From Chryseobacterium camelliae (GTDB lineage Bacteria > Bacteroidota > Bacteroidia > Flavobacteriales > Weeksellaceae), in the NCBI RefSeq assembly GCF_002770595.1, contig NZ_CP022986.1:434001-498000 (forward strand): a stretch of 64,000 bases of DNA, given 5' to 3'. The notes below the pieces were generated by a model. The model saw nothing but the letters and a program-made list of their open reading frames with translations, searched no databases and was not told the origin of the DNA. The position numbers were made by a program, and so were the translations under genes. This document shows positions 36,650 through 44,312 of the stretch, piece by piece; the stretch's first letter is position 1; every line of letters begins with the position of its first letter.

Positions 36650-37069
36650 ATGAGAGAAAAAATTTTATTCCTATTTTTTTCGTTAAGCTTAATATCTTGT
36701 AATAGTTATTCTGAATATGTTTTTAAAGATAACTTTGAGAATAATTATCAAATTAAATTATTGAGCAACACTAAAAGTGTAATTTATTTAATTGAAAATG
36801 AGAAAAAAATAGACTCTACTGAATTTGCTTACAAAAAAAGTTTATTGAAACTAAATTTATCGAAAATTAAATTTAATTCTTATACGCAAAGTAATAAATA
36901 TGTAAAAGTTGGAAAAAAATTTAAAACAATTTCTTTTGGTAAAAATTTATCAAATAACTTGCATTTTAAATTTTTCGAAAACACTCGTTTTGCTATTGTA
37001 AATAATAACCTTTCAACAATTGATAGTATCTGGCTCAAGAATTCTGAAGATAATAATATGTCACAATAG
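36650..37069 (+). CDS. Small lipoprotein, probable immunity partner of the HExxH tip
   Basis: 139 residues. A signal peptide with lipobox LISC (Cys17) is followed by a lysine-, serine- and asparagine-rich beta-type domain without a recognised family. It starts 4 bp after the RHS toxin gene, the usual place of an immunity gene, and has the same AT-rich composition as the toxin tip. A lipid-anchored antidote would act in the periplasm or outer membrane, so the toxin is expected to act there. Its stop TAG is immediately followed, in the same frame, by RHS-core coding sequence of the next cassette. Confidence 0.75.
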   Translation: MREKILFLFFSLSLISCNSYSEYVFKDNFENNYQIKLLSNTKSVIYLIENEKKIDSTEFAYKKSLLKLNLSKIKFNSYTQSNKYVKVGKKFKTISFGKNLSNNLHFKFFENTRFAIVNNNLSTIDSIWLKNSEDNNMSQ

Positions 37070-37198
37070 AGAGCCTCCCCGCTAACCGGGCAAAATGAGG
37101 TAAGGAATGTAAAATTAGATTACCTGTACCGGGCCGATGAATTAAAGCTCAGAAAAAAATACACCTATTTTTTTCCAAAAAGCTCTACAGAAAGGTTA

Positions 37199-38266
37199 AT
37201 GGTGACCGATTATCTTGATGGCTTTCAATATACAATTTCATATAATGGAAGAACATCATTAGATTTTATTTCCACTTCAGAAGGTTATTTTGATTTCCGG
37301 CAAAATAAGTATATTTACAACTATACAGACCATTTGGCAAATGTACGTTTGAGTTATTTCAATAATGGAAGTAGCATAGAAGTTCTTGAAGAGAATAATT
37401 ATTACCCTTTTGGACTTAAGCACGGAGGATATAATGAATTGGCAGGAAACCCGGCATATCAGTATAAGTATAACGGAAAGGAGCTGCAAACAGAGACAGG
37501 AATGTATGATTACGGAGCAAGGTTCTATATGCCGGATATCGGAAGATGGGGGGTAGTGGATCCACTGGCGGAAACTTCGAGAAGATGGTCAACTTATACG
37601 TATGCTTACAATAATCCGATTAGGTTTATTGATCCGGATGGAAGAAAGCCGTTAGATTGGTTTGTGAATAAGTATACAGGAAATGTTGTAAAGATTCAAG
37701 GTGTTAGTAACTTATCTCAATTAAGCAGTTCACAAATAGAAAAACTTGGTTTGGGTAATCCAAAAGCATATGAAAGATTAGGAAAAGACAATATGTTTGG
37801 CAAAGATGTGCAATACAAGGGGATGAAATTGGGAGAATCGAAATTCGTTATGTTGAATAGCGAGTCAAAAGGTTTTATGAAAGAGAATGGGTATGTCTCA
37901 GCTGATAGAGTTGTTGTAAAGGAAACTTTAAGTATTCAAAAAGGAAGAATGGGTTCTGAAGAGAATATAACTCATTCGCAAAGTTCCTTAAAAGAAATAA
38001 GTTCAACAAAAACATATGTCAAGCCAGAAAAAATCAATACAAGAGAGAACGAAATGTTGAAAGTTAGTAACTACACTTTTAGTAGTGTTTCAACCGCAAC
38101 TTATGATTATCTAAGATATGGTACAGACATTGGACAGACCCCTCAAAGTATTACAAACACATATTTTTATGATAATAATCCACAAAAGACATCAGATGGA
38201 GAGAATATCATATTACAGACTGCTAAAGAAGTAATTAATGTGTTGTCCAGTTTTTTAAATAAGTAA
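37199..38266 (+). CDS. Orphan RHS core plus variable C-terminal tip (cassette 2)
   Basis: 355 residues from an ATG, but RHS-like sequence is already readable in the same frame from 37070 (LDYLYRADELKLRKKYTY), so it is a 5'-truncated copy lacking a signal peptide, DUF6443 and most repeats. Residues about 20-145 match the end of the main RHS core ([48 protein letters not shown]). The remaining 210 residues (starting KPLDWFVNKYTGN) are a different tip of unrecognised family. No promoter is seen. This fits a silent cassette that becomes expressed by recombination. Toxicity is inferred from position only. Confidence 0.75.
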   Translation: MVTDYLDGFQYTISYNGRTSLDFISTSEGYFDFRQNKYIYNYTDHLANVRLSYFNNGSSIEVLEENNYYPFGLKHGGYNELAGNPAYQYKYNGKELQTETGMYDYGARFYMPDIGRWGVVDPLAETSRRWSTYTYAYNNPIRFIDPDGRKPLDWFVNKYTGNVVKIQGVSNLSQLSSSQIEKLGLGNPKAYERLGKDNMFGKDVQYKGMKLGESKFVMLNSESKGFMKENGYVSADRVVVKETLSIQKGRMGSEENITHSQSSLKEISSTKTYVKPEKINTRENEMLKVSNYTFSSVSTATYDYLRYGTDIGQTPQSITNTYFYDNNPQKTSDGENIILQTAKEVINVLSSFLNK

Positions 38267-38275
38267 AAAATAAAT

Positions 38276-38920
38276 ATGTATAAATTAATATTACTAAGTA
38301 TATTGTTGTTAATATTGTCATGCGAACCAAAAAAGATGTCTTCAAATGATAACAGATTAAATAATAAAATATCAAAGTTTGATAGTAAGTTAGTAAATCA
38401 TTTTCCTGCGAAGAAAAGCGGTAATAATTCTGATACTATTGTAAACGAAAATATAAGAAAGAATACAGTAGGAATATTGCTTTATGAATATGAAGTGCCT
38501 AACAGCGCGCTTGATAGTTTAAACAAAATATATACTAAAAGAGCAATTGCTAAATATAGTAGTGCAGATACTTGTTTATTAGTTATAAATAAATTTGAAA
38601 CTCCAAAAACATATTCAGAATCTGAAAATGTATATATAGATTTTGAAAAAAGGAAAAATTTAGTTAATAAAAATTGTTACTTAAATAAATATCCAATTCC
38701 AAAATTTCTTGATTATAGATTTCTTGAAAAAAATACCGAAACATATTTAAGCAATGATTTTGATCTTTATATTCTTGAAGCTAATAATAGTGATTTTTTT
38801 GAAAAATATAATTTAATTCCTAATCCACAAATGTCAGATAATTGGAGTAATGGATATTCAAAGGGGGTTGCAATAAGCAAAAAATCTAAATGTGTAATAT
38901 TTTGGGGTGTAATTTGGTAA
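38276..38920 (+). CDS. Lipoprotein, probable immunity partner of cassette 2
   Basis: 214 residues with a signal peptide and lipobox (LILSC, Cys16), then a mixed charged domain of no recognised family. It follows the cassette 2 tip by 9 bp and is followed by a strong terminator. It shares no visible sequence with the lipoproteins of the other two cassettes beyond the signal peptide, which is expected of unrelated toxin/antidote pairs. Composition is AT-rich. Confidence 0.7.
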   Translation: MYKLILLSILLLILSCEPKKMSSNDNRLNNKISKFDSKLVNHFPAKKSGNNSDTIVNENIRKNTVGILLYEYEVPNSALDSLNKIYTKRAIAKYSSADTCLLVINKFETPKTYSESENVYIDFEKRKNLVNKNCYLNKYPIPKFLDYRFLEKNTETYLSNDFDLYILEANNSDFFEKYNLIPNPQMSDNWSNGYSKGVAISKKSKCVIFWGVIW

Positions 38921-38956
38921 ATATAGAACAGTAAAATTTATATGTTCCTTGAAGTA

Positions 38957-38987
38957 AAATCCTCGCAAAATGCGAGGATTTTTGTTT
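38957..38987 (+). terminator. Terminator after cassette 2
   Basis: An 11-bp perfect stem (AAATCCTCGCA/TGCGAGGATTT) with a 3-nt loop and a T-rich tail. It separates cassette 2 from cassette 3 and argues that cassette 3 is not read through from the main promoter. Confidence 0.85.
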
Positions 38988-38991
38988 TATA

Positions 38992-40809
38992 GTGCAGCTA
39001 CATTTTATTAAAGAAATCTTTAAATTTTTAGTGAGATTCGATAACCTGGGAAATGATCTGTTTGGGTATGCCATGAAATACAACAATCCTGAGAACACAA
39101 GTCTTTCAACCGGCAGGTTCAACGGGAATATTGCAGAGATCGACTGGAAAACCTCTACGGTAGCCAATGATAATAAAAGAAGGTATTTTTTTACGTATGA
39201 CCATTTTAACAGACTCCAGCAGGGCATCTACTCCGAACCGGGCTCATCAGTGATCAACAATAACAATTATAATGAACAGCTCACTTATGATTTGAATGGC
39301 AATATCCTTACCCTGAAAAGGTTCTCCAAACCTTATTCAGGCACAACCCCGGAGCTGATTGATGACCTGGTCTATAATTACACCGGGAACCGACTGGATA
39401 AGATCACCCTTCCTTCGGGAACGGCAAATAATGCCTCAGGATACAACGCCTTACAAAATACCATTACCTATGATGCCAATGGCAGTATGATCAACCAGCT
39501 GGATAAGAACATCGCTTCTATCGAGTATAACCATTTAGATTTACCGAGGCTGTTTACTACAGGAAGCGGAAAGTTTAAACAGACTATCGCTTATACCTAC
39601 AGGGCTGATGGTATCAAAGTTGGAAAAAACGTAGGAGGAAGGCTTTTCTTCAGTACCACTACGGATTACCTTGACGGGTTCCAGTACCAGGTATCATTAG
39701 TAGCCGAGGGTGATGATTCAAGTAATTTCCTTCAATTCTTTCCCACTTCGGAAGGTTATTTCGATTTCCAGCAAAATAGGTATATTTACAACTATACAGA
39801 CCATTTAGGAAATGTACGTTTGAGTTATTTCAATAACGGAAGTGGCATAGAAGTTCTTGAAGAGAATAATTATTATCCTTTTGGACTCAAGCACGGAGGA
39901 TACAATGAATTAGCTGGAAACCCGGCATATCAGTATAAGTATAACGGAAAGGAGCTACAAACAGAGACTGGGATGTACGATTATGGAGCGAGGTTCTATA
40001 TGCCGGATATTGGAAGATGGGGTGTGGTGGATCCGCTGGCGGAAAAGATGACAAGATATAGTCCTTATAACTATGCTTTTAACAATCCTATAAGTTTCAT
40101 AGATCCGGATGGTAGAGAAGGGAAAGGTTGGATACATCAACAGTTTGAAGATGGCAGTACTAAATTAACTTATAAATCTAATATTAATACTGTTCAAGAA
40201 GCAATGGAAGCCGGTTATGTAAATGTTTATGGAGTTTCTGAAACAGGTGAGATAACAAATACAAATGATGGCTCAGTTGCATATTCTTTAAATGCAGATG
40301 GAACCGTCACTGATGCAGCAGGAGAAACAACCAAAGGGTATTTATCTACTTCAGGTGGGATTAATATACAAGCAAAAGACGCTTTTGATCTTACAAAATG
40401 GTTATCGCATTTAGGTAATGAAGGTGGGGACTTTTATGCAAATCTTGGAGGGGCGGCTCCTCAGGAATATAGTAATCCTTTCTTTAGAGGTGATATAGAT
40501 AAAATAGTTGATGCCGGAGGTTACTTTGGAGGAATGCTTAATAGTTTAAGCAGAGGAAATGATGGTAGAGACCTGTTAGGGGGCATGGGGGATATTATGT
40601 CGTTAATTGACTCCGGTGTTAATGCCTTAAAAGGAAATAAGAAAATTGATTCTGTTTATTATAATACTTGGACAGTTGACAAAGAGGGTAAAATTAAAGA
40701 TACACTTCCGGGGATTCCTATGGGAAAAAAATGGGATAGTGAAAGATATATTCGTTTTATGACAACAACAGATTCTGCAAGAAGTGCAAAAATTAAAGCT
40801 TTAAAATAA
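38992..40809 (+). CDS. Orphan RHS core plus variable C-terminal tip (cassette 3)
   Basis: 605 residues as an open frame from a GTG. The first 16 residues are unrelated; from about 39040 the DNA is nearly identical to the main RHS gene from 34917 through the core (shared text [20 protein letters not shown], then IDPDGR near residue 370). After the DPDG junction there is a distinct tip of about 235 residues (EGKGWIHQQFEDGSTKLTY..., DGRDLLGGMGDIMSLIDSG) of no recognised family. There is no signal peptide or good start site, so it is a silent or remnant copy. It carries the longest tract of core homology in the array, about 1.07 kb, ideal for recombination with the main gene. Confidence 0.77.
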   Translation: MQLHFIKEIFKFLVRFDNLGNDLFGYAMKYNNPENTSLSTGRFNGNIAEIDWKTSTVANDNKRRYFFTYDHFNRLQQGIYSEPGSSVINNNNYNEQLTYDLNGNILTLKRFSKPYSGTTPELIDDLVYNYTGNRLDKITLPSGTANNASGYNALQNTITYDANGSMINQLDKNIASIEYNHLDLPRLFTTGSGKFKQTIAYTYRADGIKVGKNVGGRLFFSTTTDYLDGFQYQVSLVAEGDDSSNFLQFFPTSEGYFDFQQNRYIYNYTDHLGNVRLSYFNNGSGIEVLEENNYYPFGLKHGGYNELAGNPAYQYKYNGKELQTETGMYDYGARFYMPDIGRWGVVDPLAEKMTRYSPYNYAFNNPISFIDPDGREGKGWIHQQFEDGSTKLTYKSNINTVQEAMEAGYVNVYGVSETGEITNTNDGSVAYSLNADGTVTDAAGETTKGYLSTSGGINIQAKDAFDLTKWLSHLGNEGGDFYANLGGAAPQEYSNPFFRGDIDKIVDAGGYFGGMLNSLSRGNDGRDLLGGMGDIMSLIDSGVNALKGNKKIDSVYYNTWTVDKEGKIKDTLPGIPMGKKWDSERYIRFMTTTDSARSAKIKALK

Positions 40810-40810
40810 G

Positions 40811-41530
40811 ATGAAAATTAACTTGCTTAAAAGATTATTTCTTCTAATAATCACGATTATATTATTATCATGTAAAAAAGATAATAAAAAAGATGTTCTA
40901 TCTTCAGATTATTTTTCAATTGCTACTAATTTAAAGACATTAACAAATTATAAGGATGTATCCATAAATGATACAGTAAAAAAAGTATCAGGTAATTTCA
41001 ATCAGTATGAAATTAGGGGATTTATAAATAATTTAGGTCAAAAAATAAATTGGTGGAATATTGTTGATTTAAAAAAAGATGCCGGATATAATGTAAGGCT
41101 TGAATACAGGATTATTGATAATAAAGAAAAAGTAAACCAATTTATTTTTTATCATCCTAAACACGGCATTTACAAAATAAATAGTAAATTTTATTTAAAG
41201 AAAAAAAATAAAAATATTTTGACATACTCTTTCTATACTCCTAGTGAATACGAAAAAATTAACTCTGTAGGTAAGTTTGAATATTATATTTTTATTGACA
41301 ATAAGTTATTTATAAGTAAAATTGCTGAATGCAAAAAGCAGGATAATGCTTTTTTTATTGATATTCCTTTTCCTAAAACAAACAAGCATGTTATTTTAAA
41401 AGGTTTATTTTCGGAATTATTTGAAGATAAAGATAAAAAACTCGGGCAAAATGATATTTATGTATTGGATAATCTGAGTGTAGGTCAAAAGCCTCCACTC
41501 CAAAGTGTTCAGCTTTTTACTCCAAAATAA
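40811..41530 (+). CDS. Lipoprotein, probable immunity partner of cassette 3
   Basis: 239 residues. Signal peptide with lipobox LLSC (Cys21), followed by a lysine-rich mixed alpha/beta domain of no recognised family. It begins 1 bp after the cassette 3 stop, the tightest spacing in the array. Like the other two antidote candidates it is a lipoprotein with AT-rich DNA. Role inferred from position. Confidence 0.7.
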   Translation: MKINLLKRLFLLIITIILLSCKKDNKKDVLSSDYFSIATNLKTLTNYKDVSINDTVKKVSGNFNQYEIRGFINNLGQKINWWNIVDLKKDAGYNVRLEYRIIDNKEKVNQFIFYHPKHGIYKINSKFYLKKKNKNILTYSFYTPSEYEKINSVGKFEYYIFIDNKLFISKIAECKKQDNAFFIDIPFPKTNKHVILKGLFSELFEDKDKKLGQNDIYVLDNLSVGQKPPLQSVQLFTPK

Positions 41531-41680
41531 ATAGACTGCACTCAAAAGTTTAGGCAAAATTAAACAATAAATTTAGGAAAGAGTTCGGTACTGTACTGGG
41601 CTCTTTCCTTTTAAATTAATTCTTATTCTATTGCTGTTATAGTTAGATCAAATTTAGAAGCTATTAATCACTGATAAAAT
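41531..41680. other. Possible insertion-sequence end or recombination scar
   Basis: A 150-bp non-coding stretch contains a hairpin built on AAAGAG/CTCTTT around GTTCGGTACTGTACTGGG. The layout (conserved-looking tip, hairpin, no gene) resembles the end of an IS3-type element with the body lost. It sits exactly between the cassette 3 lipoprotein and the RHS fragment. I cannot confirm an element by sequence alone. Confidence 0.3.
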
Positions 41681-42546
41681 GATACCTTCGGGAGAGCCAT
41701 TATCATCGGGATTGTTCAGGGAGGAAGCAGGCTGGAGATGCAGGATATGATCGGTGGGAATGTGATTACGGAAAACCGTGACAGTGCAGGCTTTGCCAAA
41801 AATGACGGGATGCAGATCTATTACACCAACGGACAATTCCCTTATTTTGATAAGGCCTTTTCCGTTAACTATTACGATAACTATTCTCCGGATTCTCCAA
41901 CTGTGCATTCCCAGATCATAGGTCAAAATGTCCTTCCCCAGGCAGGAGCGGGCGTAGCAGTAAGTACCAAAAGCCTTACATTGGCATCTTATATTAAGAA
42001 TATAGAAGATGATAGCTGGAACAAAAATTATAATTGTACGATGTAAAATCAAGAAGTATCCGGAGCTATTCAATCAATTATCTGAGTGGTTATACTAAGA
42101 CAGAATCGCTTTTGGACTTTGCAGGAATAGTACAGAGAACTAAGACTTATCATCAGAGAAAAGCATGTGATATAGGTAATTATTCAGGAACGATTTATTT
42201 ATGATGGCCAAAACCGGCTCTTGCAGCATTTCCATCAGGTAAACAACAAACCTGAGGAGCTACTGGTAGAGAATTCTTATAATGAACTTCCCAGCTTACT
42301 AATAAAAAAATCTGCAAAACATAGATTATGCCTATGATATACGCGGATGGATGACAGGGATCAATAAAGATCAGATGACTTTGGCGGACCTTGGCGGAAA
42401 ACTCTTTTTTTACAAGATCAGGTATAACGAGAAGCTGAGTATTGATAATCCTGACCAGGGGATGTTTCCAGATAAGAATGTGATGCCTAGGTAGAATGGC
42501 AATATTGCCGAGATAGACTGGAAGAGCATTGATAACATCGATCAGT
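41681..42546 (+). pseudogene. Decayed RHS gene fragment (cassette 4 remnant)
   Basis: From 41681 the DNA matches the main RHS gene from about 34200 ([18 protein letters not shown], then [29 protein letters not shown]). After about 42047 homology continues in other frames with stops and small deletions (readable pieces: SLLDFAG-like, [38 protein letters not shown]). No signal peptide, tip or antidote remains. One 102-codon open piece (41738-42046) is not a functional gene. It marks a former fourth copy. Confidence 0.85.
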
Positions 42547-42675
42547 AACAGGTCATTTACAAAATATAATAAACAGGTACATAACAATCGTTTACCTCTG
42601 TTTTTATGCTCTGTTTCCCGATTGGTCGGATTTTTGAAGCGTACTAGTAAAAATAATCACTAAAATATTACTATT

Positions 42676-43182
42676 ATGTCTACAGAAAACCTAACGCACG
42701 CTGATGCGATCAAAAAAATCAAGGAACTTTCCGAAAATGCCAAAATCTGTATGTTCTGTACGGAACTGGATAAAGCACCGATCAATTCCCGCCCGATGAG
42801 CCTGCAGGAAACTGATGAAGAAGGAAACCTTTGGTTCATCAGCAGCGATACGAGCAATAAGAACTTTGAAATCAAGGAAGATAAAAAAGTTCAGTTATTC
42901 TTCATGAATAACGGTGACTACCAGTATCTTTCCGTATACGGCGATGCCTCTGTTTATAAAGACAAAGCAACCATTGACGAAAAATGGTCTGAAAAAGCCA
43001 ATGCCTGGTTTGACGGAAAAGATGACCCTACCGTTTCCATTATCCGGGTAGAACCTAAAGAAAGTTACTACTGGGATACTAAAGCCAGTAAGCTGGTAAG
43101 CATCCTGACTTTTGTAGCGGCAGCCATTACCGGGAAAAAAGCAGACAATTCAGATGGTGTGGAAGGAAATGCTACAGTGTAA
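42676..43182 (+). CDS. Pyridoxamine 5'-phosphate oxidase-like general stress protein
   Basis: 168 residues of the split-barrel PNPOx-like fold (general stress protein 26 type): AKICMFCTEL, RPMSLQETDEEGNLWFISS, QLFFMNNGDYQYLSVYGDASVYKDK and the C-terminal WFDGKDDPTVSIIRVEP. Such proteins bind FMN or F420; this subgroup accumulates under stress in soil bacteria. It is the only rightward gene between the RHS array and a long leftward stress island and is bounded by a bidirectional terminator. Confidence 0.92.
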   Translation: MSTENLTHADAIKKIKELSENAKICMFCTELDKAPINSRPMSLQETDEEGNLWFISSDTSNKNFEIKEDKKVQLFFMNNGDYQYLSVYGDASVYKDKATIDEKWSEKANAWFDGKDDPTVSIIRVEPKESYYWDTKASKLVSILTFVAAAITGKKADNSDGVEGNATV

Positions 43183-43210
43183 TACCACATTACTTCAGTT
43201 ATAAAAAATA

Positions 43211-43243
43211 AAAAGCAGTGAAGATTTTTCACTGCTTTTATTA
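43211..43243. terminator. Bidirectional terminator
   Basis: A 12-bp perfect stem (AAAAGCAGTGAA/TTCACTGCTTTT) with a 5-nt loop between the convergent PNPOx-like gene and the stress island. Confidence 0.85.
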
Positions 43244-43251
43244 TGAACTGC

Positions 43252-43636
43252 TCAACCGGAATTTATGCTTTTTGAGTGACCGGTGGTGGTATATGAGATA
43301 AAAGATTCAAGACATAAAAAACAGACCTCAATAATAAAATCTACATAATATATTCCTCTGAGCGTACCTTGCAGGTAATGGTAAAGTTCAATACATCCGA
43401 TCCCGAATGCAATCAGGCTACCCACTACGGCATGAACCTGTAGAAGCCTCCTGGTAAACGCCATATAAAAAAGGATGCTGTATGAAAAGATCAGCACATC
43501 AACCATTTGCACCAGCCACACATCCGTCCTCGGTCCGGTCACTTCAAAAAAAACTTTTCAGGTGGATCAGCGGCCATAACCCTGTTACAAAATAATAAAC
43601 AGCCTGTAAAAAGGGTGTGAAACGGAGCTTTACCAT
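43252..43636 (-). pseudogene. Small membrane protein, frameshifted in an A8/T8 run
   Basis: The reading frame from the ATG at 43636 (MVKLRFTPFLQAVYYFVTG LWPLIHLKSFF, written here with a break) stops right after an eight-T run (43546-43553, A on the plus strand). The other frame then continues as a 96-codon open frame (VTGPRTDVWLVQMVDVLIF). Removing one T joins them into KSFFEVTGPRTDVWLV, a known small four-helix membrane protein family of Bacteroidota, about 127 residues long. It lies 11 bp after DUF6766. The defect may be a real frameshift, a slippage-controlled gene, or a sequencing error. Confidence 0.75.
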
Positions 43637-43647
43637 ATTTTTTCTCT

Positions 43648-44304
43648 TTATGGATTTTCATGATGCGGCATATCTACCGGTTTGGATTCCGGAGATCCTT
43701 TTTCCCTGAGCCAGATCGATAAAATCACAATGGAAGCTACTGCCAGAAATTCGCTCTGCCAGTTCTGGAAAGATTCAAACCAGAACCTTGATCCTGAAAT
43801 ATATTCCAGCACATGGACCTGAGGTTCCTTTTTAGCCACCTGTTCATTATTATATGTCAAGAGGCTTCCGTAAAAGTGCATGGAGAAACTCGCAATGAAC
43901 AACAAAGCAAAAGCAATGGACAGCGAATGTTTATAGAGCTTTAACCATACACCGCCTTTACGTACCGGCCACGGCGCATCAGGATGCGGCTTGGGCTCCC
44001 GGTCCACTTCTTCTTTTCCGGTCAAGGATTTTGATTCACTGGAACCTTTCTGCCTGAGGGATACCGTAAGTACAATATACAGCATCATCTGCAGGAATTC
44101 ACTTTCCCAGTTTTCGAAAGTTGCCTGGATAAAATGCCCGCTGTACAGGTATTTTCCTAATGATAATGCTGCCTGCCCATTTTCAGCCAGTTCCCTGTTA
44201 TGGGTTGACCAGCCTGTAAAAAACTGCCCCAGCAGACAGAAAAGCATCATGATGACCAGGACAATGCTCAGCCCGTTACGGTAAAAAAAACTCTGCTTAT
44301 CCAT
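43648..44304 (-). CDS. DUF6766 membrane protein with internal duplication
   Basis: 218 residues. Two similar halves, each with a pair of membrane helices and a conserved element: NWESEFLQMMLYIVLTVSLR with QKGSSESK in the first half and NWQSEFLAVASIVILSIWLR with EKGSPESK in the second. This is the DUF6766 family, common in soil bacteria next to stress genes. Function unknown. It is the second gene from the end of the leftward stress island, 8 bp after the FAD/Rieske gene. Confidence 0.85.
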   Translation of the reverse strand: MDKQSFFYRNGLSIVLVIMMLFCLLGQFFTGWSTHNRELAENGQAALSLGKYLYSGHFIQATFENWESEFLQMMLYIVLTVSLRQKGSSESKSLTGKEEVDREPKPHPDAPWPVRKGGVWLKLYKHSLSIAFALLFIASFSMHFYGSLLTYNNEQVAKKEPQVHVLEYISGSRFWFESFQNWQSEFLAVASIVILSIWLREKGSPESKPVDMPHHENP

Positions 44305-44312
44305 ATATGACT

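Noticed and set aside
41738..42046. 102-codon open frame taken as a separate gene
   Set aside because: It is an in-frame piece of the decayed RHS copy, flanked by further RHS homology in other frames.
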